Translations under genes and position numbers: made by a program | Notes under the pieces: generated by a model | What the model saw: only the letters and a program-made list of their open reading frames with translations | Database searches by the model: none | What the model was told of the DNA's origin: nothing | Part shown: piece after piece, positions 22,553 through 32,947 of the stretch | Layout: each line of letters starts with the position of its first letter | Position numbering within the stretch: position 1 is the first letter of the stretch | From: Opitutaceae bacterium | Lineage (GTDB): Bacteria; Verrucomicrobiota; Verrucomicrobiia; Opitutales; Opitutaceae | Reading direction: 5' to 3' | Length of the DNA: 64,000 bases | Assembly: GCA_023269565.1 (NCBI GenBank) | Contig: JAHFTD010000002.1 | Location: forward strand, 1 to 64,000

Positions 22553-23191
22553 GTGCGAGACCCGGAACCGTCTCCCGTCTCTCCTGTCCCCATTGTCGTC
22601 GTGCTGCCTGCTACTCCGCCTCCCGCCGAAGTCGACCCCGAGTTGCTGCGTCGCGCACAGGCTGGTGATGAGGCGGCATTTGGCACCCTGATGCGCACAC
22701 ACTACAACGCCATTTTCCGGCTTGTTTATTCGATCGTGCGCCACGAGCACGATGCGCGCGATGTCTGCCAGGAAATCTGGCTGACCGTCTGGCGCGAGCT
22801 GCCGGGATTTCGTGGCACGGCCAAATTCCGCACCTGGCTCCACCCCATTGCCGTCCGGCGAGCACTGGATCATCTGCGCAAACGCCGCCGCTGGTATGAC
22901 CGCTTTCTGTCTTTCTCTACCGGAGACGATGCCATGGGAGCCGTGCCGGAACCCGCAGCCGATGTGGACACCCATCAACCGATCGAAGGTGCCGACCGCG
23001 TCATGCAAGTCCGGCGTGCGCTGGAAGCGCTGCCGCCAAAACTGCGCGTCGTGCTTGCCTTGCGGGAGATCGAGGGGCTTACATACGAAGAAATCGCCCA
23101 GACTGTCGGTGTCCCCGCCGGCACAGTCATGTCCCGCCTTTATCACGCGCGCCGTCAAATGGCGCAAAAACTAAGGAAACTCCCTTCATGA
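22553..23191 (+). CDS. ECF RNA polymerase sigma factor (GTG start)
   Basis: YNAIFRLVYSIVRHEHDARDVCQEIWLTVWRELPGFRG; ALEALPPKLRVVLALREIEGLTYEEIAQTVGVPAGTVMSRLYHAR. Confidence 0.9.
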   Translation: MRDPEPSPVSPVPIVVVLPATPPPAEVDPELLRRAQAGDEAAFGTLMRTHYNAIFRLVYSIVRHEHDARDVCQEIWLTVWRELPGFRGTAKFRTWLHPIAVRRALDHLRKRRRWYDRFLSFSTGDDAMGAVPEPAADVDTHQPIEGADRVMQVRRALEALPPKLRVVLALREIEGLTYEEIAQTVGVPAGTVMSRLYHARRQMAQKLRKLPS

Positions 23192-23640
23192 ATACGCCTC
23201 GCTTCCTGCTAGCCTTCTGCCTTCTGGCAACGTTGCCCAGCCTTAGCCTCACCGTCCGCGCCGCCGAACGCGCCACCATCCAGGGCATACTCCTCACCGC
23301 TTCGACTGCGCGCGGCCAGACCGACAGTCGGCTGGCGCCCTACGAGCCGACTCTGCGCCGCATCCTGCGCTTCGAGAGCTACCGTTTCATCGGCGAGGAC
23401 GCCGCCGCGCTGGCCGTTCCCGGTGAAGGGAGCCTGTCCCTCGGGAACGGACATAGACTCGAAATCGAGACAGAGCGCGCGGAGGGCCGGAATGTGCGGC
23501 TGAAAGTGCGCTGGTTCGGGGGTGGCCGCACGCTGATGAGCACGGGACTCGTCCTGCGGCCGGGTGTTCCCGCGGTGCTGGGTGGTCCGTCCACCGGCAG
23601 CAAGGGCGAGGTTTATGCCGTGATTGTCACCGAGCGATAA
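23188..23640 (+). CDS. exported hypothetical protein in sigma factor operon
   Basis: ATGA overlap with sigma gene; signal peptide; GRTLMSTGLVLRPGVPAVLGGP. Confidence 0.65.
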   Translation: MNTPRFLLAFCLLATLPSLSLTVRAAERATIQGILLTASTARGQTDSRLAPYEPTLRRILRFESYRFIGEDAAALAVPGEGSLSLGNGHRLEIETERAEGRNVRLKVRWFGGGRTLMSTGLVLRPGVPAVLGGPSTGSKGEVYAVIVTER

Positions 23641-23748
23641 TCCTTAAGTCCAAAGCACTATGGGGGCAGGCGGGAGAAAATCCTGAATTAATTGAATAAA
23701 CCTGCCGTGAGCTTCGTCCCAAGGAATGAACACAACCTTGGAGGAACC

Positions 23749-24171
23749 ATGAAAAACCAACTCACCGCTCTCACCCTTGCCGCCGTCACCGCCTTGTCCC
23801 TGACACCGAAGCCCGCCCAGGCCAGCGACCGGGGGCTCGCCGTGCTCGGTGGCTTTATCGGCGGCATGATCGTGGGTTCGGCCATCAACGAAAATCGTCA
23901 CGATTCCTACCCGCAGCGCCGCACGACAGTGATCGTCGCAGACCGCGATGACCGTTGCGAGGAACGTCGCGACAGCGGTTATTGGGAAGACATTACGGTG
24001 CAAGCCTGGGTGCCCGGCTGCTGGGTCTTCGAGCGCGGCTACCACGGCCGCTCCTACCGCCGCTACGTCGGTGGCCACTACGAATACCGCACCGACCGCG
24101 TCTGGGTGTCCTCCGAGCGGCATGGCGGCCAGCACCGCGAGACTGGCTACGGTTATGGACACCGGCGCTGA
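23749..24171 (+). CDS. exported glycine-zipper, Tyr/Arg/His-rich protein
   Basis: GGAGG Shine-Dalgarno; signal peptide ending AQA; GGFIGGMIVGSAI glycine zipper; YHGRSYRRYVGGHYEYR. Confidence 0.7.
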   Translation: MKNQLTALTLAAVTALSLTPKPAQASDRGLAVLGGFIGGMIVGSAINENRHDSYPQRRTTVIVADRDDRCEERRDSGYWEDITVQAWVPGCWVFERGYHGRSYRRYVGGHYEYRTDRVWVSSERHGGQHRETGYGYGHRR

Positions 24172-24186
24172 CGCCAAGGACTTCCC

Positions 24187-24675
24187 ATGAACTGCCACGA
24201 TGCCGAGCCGCTGCTCCTCGCCGAGTCCGATGGCGTGCTGACTTCCGCTCAGCACGCCGCGCTTTCGGCGCATCTGGGCTCCTGCCCTGCATGCCAGCAA
24301 CTGCGTGCCAATGTGGCTGAGGCATTGAGCACCCTGAAGTCCGAGGCCGCCAACGTCTCGGTGCCTGATGCCGGTGGAGAGTGGCGGACGATCCGGGCGC
24401 AGTTACAAAGTGCATTTCGTGAGCCAGAGAAAAGGCGTCCGTCTGCTCCGATCCTCTGGCTTGCCGTCCCGCTAGCCGCCGCTCTGGTCTTAGCCTTCTT
24501 CATCGGCCTGCCGACACCCGGATCCCCGGATTTCGTCGTGCAGGTTGCGGAGGGTGCCCGTGCCGACTTTGTCGAGGTCGACGATGCCAATGTCTCCACG
24601 ATGGTCTATGTCGACAAGGACAGCGGCTGGCTCGTCGTCTGGGCGGTGGATGAATCCTCCGCCACTAGCGGCTGA
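24187..24675 (+). CDS. putative zf-HC2 anti-sigma factor with one TM helix
   Basis: NCHDAEPLLLAESDGVLTSAQHAALSAHLGSCPACQQL (HxxxCxxC zinc motif) plus TM ILWLAVPLAAALVLAFFIGL. Confidence 0.75.
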   Translation: MNCHDAEPLLLAESDGVLTSAQHAALSAHLGSCPACQQLRANVAEALSTLKSEAANVSVPDAGGEWRTIRAQLQSAFREPEKRRPSAPILWLAVPLAAALVLAFFIGLPTPGSPDFVVQVAEGARADFVEVDDANVSTMVYVDKDSGWLVVWAVDESSATSG

Positions 24676-24696
24676 TATACGGCACCGGCCGGCGGC

Positions 24697-25530
24697 CTAC
24701 GGCAGCCACGGAAATTTTCCCACCTTTGGCTTTCGCTTTTCGCGCTGCGCGGTCATGAACTCTTTCGCCTCCGCGGTCATGTAGTAGAGCATGGTGGCGT
24801 TGCCGGCGAGTTCTTGGATGCCGGCCTGGCCGTCGAGTTCGGCGTTGAAGGCGGCTTTGAGGCAGCGGATGGCGAGCGGGCTGCGCTGCAGAATCTCCCG
24901 CGCCCATGCGACGCCCTCGGTCTCGAGTTTTTTGACTGGCACGACCTTGTTGACGAGGCCCATCGCGAGCGCCTCCCGCGCCGAATACTGCCGGCAGAGG
25001 AACCAGATTTCGCGGGCCTTCTTCTGGCCGACCATCCGGGCGAGGTAACTCGCGCCAAAACCGCCATCGAAGCTGCCCATCTTCGGCCCGACCTGCCCGA
25101 ACACGGCGTTGTCCGCCGCGATGGTGAGGTCGCACATCACGTGCAACACGTGGCCGCCGCCGATGGCGTAACCGGCGACGAGGGCGATCACCACCTTGGG
25201 CATCGAGCGGATGAGTTTCTGCACTTCGAGGATGTTGAGCCGGGGCACACCCTTGGCGTCGATGTAGCCGCCATGACCGCGCACCGTCTGGTCGCCGCCG
25301 GCGCAGAAGGCGTATTTGCCGTCTTTCGCCGGCCCGGCGCCGGTGAGCAGGACCACCCCAATCGACAGATCCTCTCGGGCGTCCAGCAAGGCGTCATGCA
25401 GCTCAACCACCGTCTGCGGCCGGAAGGCGTTGCGTCTTTCCGGTCGGTTCAATGTGATCCGGGCCATGCCTTCAGCTTTATGATAAAGAATATCCGAGTA
25501 AGATTTGGCGGTTTTCCAGCGGAGAAGCAT
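24697..25530 (-). CDS. menB: 1,4-dihydroxy-2-naphthoyl-CoA synthase
   Basis: [46 protein letters not shown]; start trimmed to 25530. Confidence 0.92.
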   Translation of the reverse strand: MLLRWKTAKSYSDILYHKAEGMARITLNRPERRNAFRPQTVVELHDALLDAREDLSIGVVLLTGAGPAKDGKYAFCAGGDQTVRGHGGYIDAKGVPRLNILEVQKLIRSMPKVVIALVAGYAIGGGHVLHVMCDLTIAADNAVFGQVGPKMGSFDGGFGASYLARMVGQKKAREIWFLCRQYSAREALAMGLVNKVVPVKKLETEGVAWAREILQRSPLAIRCLKAAFNAELDGQAGIQELAGNATMLYYMTAEAKEFMTAQREKRKPKVGKFPWLP

Positions 25531-25570
25531 GTCTGCACCTTGTCCGAAAAGCACTGGGCCGCAACCGTTT

Positions 25571-25598
25571 TTGCCTTCGCCCAGGTTTTTACTAAAAT
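25571..25598 (+). promoter_or_regulatory. promoter-like TTGCCT-N16-TAAAAT upstream of kup
   Basis: Good -10 match in menB/kup divergent intergenic region. Confidence 0.45.
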
Positions 25599-25660
25599 CG
25601 GTCAAGTAGTATTTGGACTTTTTTGCGAAACTGCTTGGAGTTACCGGCGCTAGCCCGAGA

Positions 25661-27559
25661 ATGGTCGGCTTAATGCAAAAGAACGGACAGCCGGTCAAGG
25701 CCGCCGCCAGTGCCGCGCTCACGCTCGGGGCGCTGGGCGTAGTGTTTGGCGACATCGGGACTAGCCCGCTCTATGCTCTCCGGGAGTGCCTGAACGCCCT
25801 GCCCGCAGGCGACCGCTCCGCGGCCACCCTCGGCGCATTGTCGCTGGTCACGTGGGCCCTGCTGCTCGTGGTCTGCGTGAAATACTTGGCTGTCGTCATG
25901 AAGGCCGACAATCGCGGCGAAGGCGGTATCTTCGCCCTGCTCGCATTGAGTCATGGAGAACGCAACCGCAAGGATTCCGGTGTCGGTGCATTCACTATCG
26001 TCGTCCTCTTTGGCGCCGCTCTGCTCTACGGCGACGGTGTCATCACCCCCGCGATCTCCGTGCTTGGCGCCGTCGAGGGCTTGAAGAGTTACGCCCCGGG
26101 CCTCGCCTCGTCGATTCCTGCCATCACTTGCGTGATTCTGGGTGCGTTATTCCTTTTTCAAGCCAAGGGCACCAAGACTATCGGCGGCGTGTTCGGCCCT
26201 GTCATGCTGGTCTGGTTTGTCGTCATCGGCCTTATCGGACTGTGGCATGTCATCGAGCGCCCCACGGTGTTGTTCGCTCTTAACCCCATGCATGGTGTCA
26301 CCCTGCTGATCACGCACCCCGGCCACGCCACGGCCATCCTCGGGGCCGTAGTGCTGGTCATCACCGGGGCGGAAGCGCTCTATGCCGACATGGGCCATTT
26401 CGGCCGCAGCACCATCATGAAGGCGTGGTATTATGCCGCCTTTCCCGGATTGCTGCTGAACTATTTCGGCCAGGGCGCCCATGCCCTCGACCACCCCGAG
26501 CAGATCAACGAGCTGTTCTTCGCTCTGGTGCCGGCGGGACTGCCCCGCCTGCTCCTGATCGGCCTCTCGATCGCCGCCGCGGTAATCGCCAGCCAGGCGC
26601 TCATCTCAGGCACCTATTCGCTGACGCGGCAGGCCATCCAGCTCGGCTACTTTCCCCGCCTCAAGGTGCTTTATACCAATCCCGACCTAGCCGGGCAGAT
26701 TTACCTGCCGCTGGTCAACGCCGCTCTCGCCTTCGGCTCGATCTACATCGTGCTGATGTTCCGCTCGAGCGAAAATCTGGCCGCGGCCTACGGCGTTGCG
26801 GTCACAGGCACAATGCTGGTCACCACGCTCGCTTTCTGGAAGGTCGCGCGGGTGCGCTGGCACTGGTCGCTGTGGAAAATCATCCCGCTTGGCTCGCTTT
26901 TTCTGGCCGTGGAGGCCGTCTTCCTTGGGTCGAACATCCACAAATTCTACGACGGCGGCTGGCTGCCCATCCTCATCGGCCTCCTGCTTCTGGCCATCAT
27001 GCACACCTGGAAGCGCGGCAAGTCGGAGATCTTCCGCCGCGTCTATGCCAACGAGATTACTGAGGATGAGCTCAGTGCCATTGCCTGCTCCGAGCACATC
27101 ACTCGCGTGCGCGGCACCGGCGTCTTCATGGCCGGCAACCCCCACGGCACACCGCTTGTGCTCCTGCACCATGTAAAGGCCAACAAGGTCCTGCACGAGA
27201 CCGTCATCCTGCTCAGCATTCTCACCGAGGACGTGCCGGTCGTGCCCGAGGCAGAGCGGCTCACGGTTTCCGAAATCGGCCACGGAGTCTGGCGCGTCAT
27301 CGGCCGCTACGGCTACATGGAGTCGCCCGACGTCTCTGCGCTGATGGAGCGGGTCCGCGATTCCGGCGTCCCCACCAAGCTCAACGAGGCCACCTACTAC
27401 TTCAACCGCGAGATGATCATCACCGGCGGCGAGGCCCGCATGTGGGAATGGCAGAAACGCTTCTACTCCCTGCTCAGCCGCAACGCCCGGCCGGTGCGCG
27501 ACTACTACCGGCTGCCGCCGATGCAGATCATCGAGGTCGGACTGCCGATCCAGCTCTAG
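25661..27559 (+). CDS. kup: KUP/HAK/KT potassium uptake transporter
   Basis: [56 protein letters not shown]. Confidence 0.95.
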   Translation: MVGLMQKNGQPVKAAASAALTLGALGVVFGDIGTSPLYALRECLNALPAGDRSAATLGALSLVTWALLLVVCVKYLAVVMKADNRGEGGIFALLALSHGERNRKDSGVGAFTIVVLFGAALLYGDGVITPAISVLGAVEGLKSYAPGLASSIPAITCVILGALFLFQAKGTKTIGGVFGPVMLVWFVVIGLIGLWHVIERPTVLFALNPMHGVTLLITHPGHATAILGAVVLVITGAEALYADMGHFGRSTIMKAWYYAAFPGLLLNYFGQGAHALDHPEQINELFFALVPAGLPRLLLIGLSIAAAVIASQALISGTYSLTRQAIQLGYFPRLKVLYTNPDLAGQIYLPLVNAALAFGSIYIVLMFRSSENLAAAYGVAVTGTMLVTTLAFWKVARVRWHWSLWKIIPLGSLFLAVEAVFLGSNIHKFYDGGWLPILIGLLLLAIMHTWKRGKSEIFRRVYANEITEDELSAIACSEHITRVRGTGVFMAGNPHGTPLVLLHHVKANKVLHETVILLSILTEDVPVVPEAERLTVSEIGHGVWRVIGRYGYMESPDVSALMERVRDSGVPTKLNEATYYFNREMIITGGEARMWEWQKRFYSLLSRNARPVRDYYRLPPMQIIEVGLPIQL

Positions 27560-29346
27560 TCCAGCGCGCGCTCCACCGTCTGCGCCGCTGCGGCGAAGAG
27601 CTTCTGCCGGAACGCCGCATCCAGTTCCCGGTCGGTCCGCAGCTCCAGCACCCGGATGCCGCGCCGCGGCAAGTGTGAGACGAGTTCTCCAAACTGACGC
27701 CAACTCTTGACGACCACATGCGCGACACCGTGCGCGGCGCAGAGTTTCCGGAAGTCGGCGTGCTGCGGAGTGGCGAAGTATTTCTCAAAGAGTGCCTCGA
27801 ACCGCGCAATGGGCAGGTGCTCGAAAATGCCGCCGCCATTATTGTTGATCAGCACGATGGTCAGACTGCCACTAAAATGCGGCCGGAGGAGGAAGCCGTT
27901 GGCGTCGTGCAGCAGGGCAAGGTCGCCGGTCAGCAGGACGGCAGGACGGTTGCCGTGCGCCACGCCGAGCGCGGTCGAGAGCGTGCCGTCGATGCCATTG
28001 GCGCCGCGGTTGAAGAAGATCCGGTGCCCGTGATCGTTGGCCGACCAGAAAAACTCCGCGTCGCGCACCGGCATGCTGTTGGCAATGAACACCGGGGTCC
28101 GGGGTGGCAGCAGCATTGGGAGGAGCGCGCTCGCCTTGCCCTCGAACATCCGGCGCAGCCGGTTCATCTCGCCACTCAGACGCCGCACCATCAGGCGGTC
28201 GGCGGACTGCCAGGTTTGGAGCCAGACGCTCAATTTCACGGAGGGACGGACGCTCGCGGCAAGGGTTTCCACCGAGCAGCGGAGCACCCGCGCGCGGGCA
28301 TGCAGGGCGTCGGGATTCTGCGGCTGCCGGCTGACCATGAACACCTCGGGGTCTGCTGTCTGCAGCCAGTTGCGCAGCGTCTTGCTCGTCGGCCACCCGT
28401 CCACACAGAGGGCATAGTCTGGTTTCAACTTTTTCGCGAGCCGCGTCGCGCGAGCGATGAGGTCGTAGGTGGTGATCAGGTGCGGTTGCAGACGGGCATA
28501 GTTGCGCACTGGCGAGAGGGCGTCCGCCAGCACCGGCCAGCCCAGCGCCGAGGCCAGCCTGCCGATGGCGCCGGCATAGGCCTCGGGCTCCTCCGGTTGG
28601 GCGCTGCCCACCACGATGATTCCGTGACTGAGGGAATTGAAGCCAATGCCTCCCTCCCGGGCGAACTCGATCACATCTGCTCCCGCGTTATCGTCAACCG
28701 GCTGCTCCCATGAGTCCTGGGCCGAGAAAAATTCATTTATCCGGATGGATTTCCGCAGCGCCTTCACGGTGTCGTCTTCAACCGGCGGCAGCGGGTCACG
28801 AAACGGCGCGTTGAGATGCACCGGTCCTGCTAAGGGCCACTGCGTCCGCTCCCAGGCGTGTGCCACGGTTTGCCGGAGGTAGCGCAACAGCGGCAGACTG
28901 GCCTCGGGCACCGCCAGTTCGTGGTGGAAATTCACATGGGAGCCGTAAAGCTTCCGCTGGTCGATGGTCTGGCCGGACCGGCAATCGCGCATTTCCGGCG
29001 GACGATCCGCGGTGATGATCAGCAACGGCACGCCGCTTTCCTGCGCCTCGATCACCGCCGGGAAATAATTCGCCCCCGCCGTGCCGCTGGTGCAGAGCAA
29101 CGCTACCGGCCGGTGATGCTGCCGCGCCAGCCCGAGGGCAAAAAATGCCGCCGAGCGCTCGTCGAGCACCGGCACCGCCTCGATCTGCGGATGCCCGGCG
29201 AAAGCCACCGTCAGCGGCGTGGAACGCGATCCGGGCGAGATGACCGCGTGCCGGAGGCCGAGCCGCGCCAACGTCTCCACCAGCACGCTGCCCCACAGAC
29301 AGTTGGTGTTGCGAAAATCCAGCTGAATTGGCGTGGGGCGGCTCAT
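27556..29346 (-). CDS. menD: 2-succinyl-5-enolpyruvyl-6-hydroxy-3-cyclohexene-1-carboxylate synthase
   Basis: LRHAVISPGSRSTPLTVAF; LCTSGTAGANYFPAVIEA; TADRPPEMRDCRSGQTIDQ; VLINNNGGGIFEHLPIA. Confidence 0.95.
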   Translation of the reverse strand: MSRPTPIQLDFRNTNCLWGSVLVETLARLGLRHAVISPGSRSTPLTVAFAGHPQIEAVPVLDERSAAFFALGLARQHHRPVALLCTSGTAGANYFPAVIEAQESGVPLLIITADRPPEMRDCRSGQTIDQRKLYGSHVNFHHELAVPEASLPLLRYLRQTVAHAWERTQWPLAGPVHLNAPFRDPLPPVEDDTVKALRKSIRINEFFSAQDSWEQPVDDNAGADVIEFAREGGIGFNSLSHGIIVVGSAQPEEPEAYAGAIGRLASALGWPVLADALSPVRNYARLQPHLITTYDLIARATRLAKKLKPDYALCVDGWPTSKTLRNWLQTADPEVFMVSRQPQNPDALHARARVLRCSVETLAASVRPSVKLSVWLQTWQSADRLMVRRLSGEMNRLRRMFEGKASALLPMLLPPRTPVFIANSMPVRDAEFFWSANDHGHRIFFNRGANGIDGTLSTALGVAHGNRPAVLLTGDLALLHDANGFLLRPHFSGSLTIVLINNNGGGIFEHLPIARFEALFEKYFATPQHADFRKLCAAHGVAHVVVKSWRQFGELVSHLPRRGIRVLELRTDRELDAAFRQKLFAAAAQTVERALD

Positions 29347-30767
29347 GCGTCGGTAAGGGCTTCGATCAGAGCCTGGAACTTCAACTCGGTCTCGGCAAAT
29401 TCGTTCTGAGGTGTCGAACCGGCCACAATACCCGCGCCGGCGTAGACCGTAGCGGTGTGCCCGTCGATCAAAGCACAGCGCAGGCCGACAAAAAATTCGC
29501 CACCACCCCGGTGATCCACCCAGCCAAGCGCCCCAGCGTATAGACCGCGGGCAAATGGCTCGAGCCGGCGGATCGCCGCCACCGCGGGTTCGCGCGGGGT
29601 GCCACCGACGGCCGGCGTCGGGTGCAGCCGTGCCAGCAGATCGAGAATATGGACGCCGTCCGGGAGCGTGGCGCTCACCGGGGTGTGCAAATGCTGCACG
29701 TTCGCCAGCGCCAGCAGACGCGGCTGCGCGAGGTGCTCGAGCTTGATGCCGAGACCGGCGACGCTCCGGCCGATCGAGTCGAGCACGAGCTGGTGCTCAC
29801 GGCGGTCCTTGTCGCTCAGCAGCAGCGCCCGGGCAAGGGCGGCATCCTCGCTGGCCGTGCGCCCGCGCGGAGCGGAACCGGCGAGGGCCTCGGTGTGCAT
29901 CCGGCCGCCTGCGACCCGCACCAACCGCTCGGGACTGGCGCCGATGAAACTTTGCCCATGCCCGTTGGCGGTGGAAAATGCGTAGCAGCCAGGATAGCGC
30001 TGCCGCAGATGATTGAGCACGCCGAGCGGATGGAATTCCTCGGTGGTGGTCAGCCGTCTGGCGCGCGCGAGCACGATTTTCTCGTAGTCACCCCGGGCGA
30101 TTTCCTGCAGTCCTTGGGATACGGCGTGCCGGTAGGTGCCTTCGCCGCCGATTTCCTCCATCTGCCGTGGGGCTGACGGCCGCTCCCGCTGCATGGCCGT
30201 TCGATAATCGAAGGAGCGGAACTTGGCGTGCGCCTTCCACACCTTCGCCGCGAGCAACTCGACCGGCGCGGACTCAGTTACCAACAGATTAGCCACTGCC
30301 ACCGAGCCGTCTCCCTGTCGGGACACCTGCCACCGCGGAATGAACAGTCGCAGTGAAGGAAACGGGGCACCGGCTGTCGCCTCGTCCGTGAAACCTGCCG
30401 TGAGGAAAAAATGCGGCCCCGCCAGCGGTTCGTCCACCGCACCGACGGCGATGGTGTCGGCGAGCGTGGCGAGGATGAATTCCTTCGCAGCCGCGAATCG
30501 GTCCGGGCCCCGCGTGGAATAATCGAGGACGGCTTCCGCCCCCGCGATGGCAAATCCCTGGGCCGGACGCTCGGCATAAAAATGCAGTTCGCCCGGTTCG
30601 AAGATCGACTCGAGCACGGCGAGGGGATCCAAGCTATCAACGGTCACGCTGATGCTGACCAGTTGCGGGCGGCCGCTGGCCCGGGCCGTGGCGCGGCATT
30701 CGCCGAGGAAGTTCCGCAGCGCCTCGGGGGACTGGTTCTCGGTCGGATTGACCGGCAGGGTCTTCAC
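29343..30767 (-). CDS. menF: isochorismate synthase (GTG start overlapping metG stop)
   Basis: ASPERLVRVAGGRMHTEALAGSAPRGRT; SKDRREHQLVLDSIG; HPTPAVGGTPR. Confidence 0.9.
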   Translation of the reverse strand: MKTLPVNPTENQSPEALRNFLGECRATARASGRPQLVSISVTVDSLDPLAVLESIFEPGELHFYAERPAQGFAIAGAEAVLDYSTRGPDRFAAAKEFILATLADTIAVGAVDEPLAGPHFFLTAGFTDEATAGAPFPSLRLFIPRWQVSRQGDGSVAVANLLVTESAPVELLAAKVWKAHAKFRSFDYRTAMQRERPSAPRQMEEIGGEGTYRHAVSQGLQEIARGDYEKIVLARARRLTTTEEFHPLGVLNHLRQRYPGCYAFSTANGHGQSFIGASPERLVRVAGGRMHTEALAGSAPRGRTASEDAALARALLLSDKDRREHQLVLDSIGRSVAGLGIKLEHLAQPRLLALANVQHLHTPVSATLPDGVHILDLLARLHPTPAVGGTPREPAVAAIRRLEPFARGLYAGALGWVDHRGGGEFFVGLRCALIDGHTATVYAGAGIVAGSTPQNEFAETELKFQALIEALTDA

Positions 30768-32293
30768 GACTTGGCGGGTGGCGGAGGCTTGGGAAAAAGA
30801 ATCTCCACCGGTCGCAGTGTGGCGCCCGCCAGGCGGTTGCTCCAGTCGAGTTCTCCAGCCCAGCTGATCAGCGGTGCCTGCCCCAGCCCGGCGCGAACCT
30901 TGTCGGCCGTGGCGGGCATGACGGGCCAGAGGAGTGTGGTGGCGAGGCGCAGCGCCTCCGCCATGGTGGCGAGCGAGGTTCGCAGCAGTGCTTGCGCCGG
31001 TGCGGAGGTGTCCTTGGCAAGTTTCCAAGGCGCCCGGCGCTCGATGTAGGCGTTGATGGCGGTGACGAATGTCATCGTGCGTTCGAGCGCGACGTGGAAT
31101 TGCAGGTCGGCGTTGAGCCTGGCAACCTCGTCGCGCGTTTGCGTCCAGAGGGCCTGAAGCTCGCGCTCGGCGTCCTCACAGGGTCCGGCCGGAGGCACCG
31201 TGCCGTCGGCGAAGCGCACGGTCATATTGAGTGTGCGGTTGACGAGGTTGCCGAGATTGTTCGCCAGCTCGCTGCTGTAGCGCACAAGAAATTGTTCGCG
31301 CGAGAAGTCGCTGTCCTGGCCGACCGCCATTTCGCGGATCATGAAGTAGCGCAGGGCGTCGACGCTCCATTCGCGGCAGAACGCCACCGGGTCGATGAAG
31401 TTGCCGGTGCTCTTGGACATCTTCTGGCCGTTGACCGACCACCAGCCGTGGACGAGGAGGGTGCGCGGCGGCGGCTGGCCCAGCGCGTGGAGCATGATGG
31501 GCCAGTAGATGCCGTGCGCCGGGATGAGGATGTCCTTGCCGATGATGTTGTAATCGGCGGGCCAGCGGCCGAGGTCCTTCACCGCCGAGTAATAGTTCAG
31601 CAGCGCGTCGAACCACACATAGGTCACGTAGTTTTCGTCGAACGGCAGCGGGATGCCCCACTCCAGCCGCTCCTTTGGTCTCGAAATGCAGAGGTCGTTG
31701 AGCGGGTCGGCGAGGAACTCGAGAAGTGATTTGCGGCGGTGCGCGGGGAAGACGAAGTCCTCGTGCGCCGTAATGTAGTCGATGAGCCACTGCTGGTAAC
31801 TGGCGAGCTTGAAGAAATAGTTGGCCTCGGTGATTTCGGTCACCTCGCCATAAATCTCCGGCCAGGAGCCGCCCGGCAGGCGGTCCTTTTCCCGTAGGAA
31901 CTGCTCCTGCCGCGTCGAGTAGAAGCCCTTGTATTCGGCGCGGTAGATCTCGCCTTTGTCGAACAGCTGCTGGAGCATGGCGCGCACGACTGCTTTGTGC
32001 CGCGGCTCGGTGGTGCGGACGAAATCGTCGTTGGAAATATTGAGCAAACGGCAGAGATCGCGGAACTCCCCGGCAACCTCGTCGCAGAATTGCTGCGGCG
32101 GCACGCCGCGGGCTTGCGCGCTTTGCTGGACCTTTTGTCCGTGCTCGTCCGTGCCGGTGAGGAAATGCACATTCTGCCCCTGCAACCGCCGGCTCCGCGC
32201 GATGACGTCCGCCAGCACCTTCTCGTAAGCGTGGCCGAGGTGTGGCGAACCGTTGACGTAGTCAATCGCGGTGGTGAGGTAGAACGGTCTCAT
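30764..32293 (-). CDS. metG: methionyl-tRNA synthetase
   Basis: YVNGSPHLGHAYEKVLADVIAR (HIGH-like), GQKMSKSTGNFIDP (KMSKS); start trimmed to MRPFYLTT. Confidence 0.95.
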   Translation of the reverse strand: MRPFYLTTAIDYVNGSPHLGHAYEKVLADVIARSRRLQGQNVHFLTGTDEHGQKVQQSAQARGVPPQQFCDEVAGEFRDLCRLLNISNDDFVRTTEPRHKAVVRAMLQQLFDKGEIYRAEYKGFYSTRQEQFLREKDRLPGGSWPEIYGEVTEITEANYFFKLASYQQWLIDYITAHEDFVFPAHRRKSLLEFLADPLNDLCISRPKERLEWGIPLPFDENYVTYVWFDALLNYYSAVKDLGRWPADYNIIGKDILIPAHGIYWPIMLHALGQPPPRTLLVHGWWSVNGQKMSKSTGNFIDPVAFCREWSVDALRYFMIREMAVGQDSDFSREQFLVRYSSELANNLGNLVNRTLNMTVRFADGTVPPAGPCEDAERELQALWTQTRDEVARLNADLQFHVALERTMTFVTAINAYIERRAPWKLAKDTSAPAQALLRTSLATMAEALRLATTLLWPVMPATADKVRAGLGQAPLISWAGELDWSNRLAGATLRPVEILFPKPPPPAKS

Positions 32294-32338
32294 GGTGCGG
32301 ACAGGCCAAGCAAGCAAAGTTGGCTGAAATGTCCACCG

Positions 32339-32947
32339 CTAAGCCGGCAGCCGCGGCCGCAGCCACTCCGCCAGGCGCCCCCAGGCGCGCGCCCGATGAC
32401 TGAGTTGACACTTCTCGGCGTCGCCCAGTTCGGCATACGTCTGCGTGCAACCGGTGGGCACGAACAGCGGATCGTAGCCGAAGCCGTTGCCGCCAGCGGG
32501 GGCCATGGCCAGCGCACCATCGCAGCGGCCCTCGAATAGTAGTTCGCCATGCGCGGGCGTCACCAACGCCAGCACGCAGATGAAATGCGCGCCGCGACGC
32601 TCCGGCGGCACGTTGCGCATAGCCTCGGTGAGTTTATGCAGGTTGGCCGCACCGTCGCCCGCCGGCCCGGCGAAATAGGCCGACTCAACGCCCGGTGCGC
32701 CGCCGAGGGCGTCCACACCCAGACCGCTGTCGTCGGCCAGCACCCACGCGTCAGGAAGCAGCAGCGGTAGGAGCGCGTAGGCCTTCTTCCGTGCATTGCC
32801 GGCAAACGTCCCGGTGTCCTCCGCGACAGCCGGCATCGCTGCGGCTGCCACTACGCTCACTTGCAAGCCCGAGGCATCCGCCAGCGCCTGCATCTCCCGC
32901 GCCTTGTGCGCATTGCCGGTGGCGAGATGAAGCGGCAGGCGATTCAT
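32339..32947 (-). CDS. rdgB: XTP/dITP diphosphatase (RdgB/HAM1)
   Basis: LATGNAHKAREM; EDTGTFAGNARKKA; ADDSGLGVDALGGAPGVESAYFAG; GFGYDPLFVPTG. Confidence 0.93.
   Translation of the reverse strand: MNRLPLHLATGNAHKAREMQALADASGLQVSVVAAAAMPAVAEDTGTFAGNARKKAYALLPLLLPDAWVLADDSGLGVDALGGAPGVESAYFAGPAGDGAANLHKLTEAMRNVPPERRGAHFICVLALVTPAHGELLFEGRCDGALAMAPAGGNGFGYDPLFVPTGCTQTYAELGDAEKCQLSHRARAWGRLAEWLRPRLPA

Noticed and set aside
25531-25660. Possible c-di-AMP riboswitch before kup
   Set aside because: Considered because kup genes often carry one, but I could not see the conserved motifs
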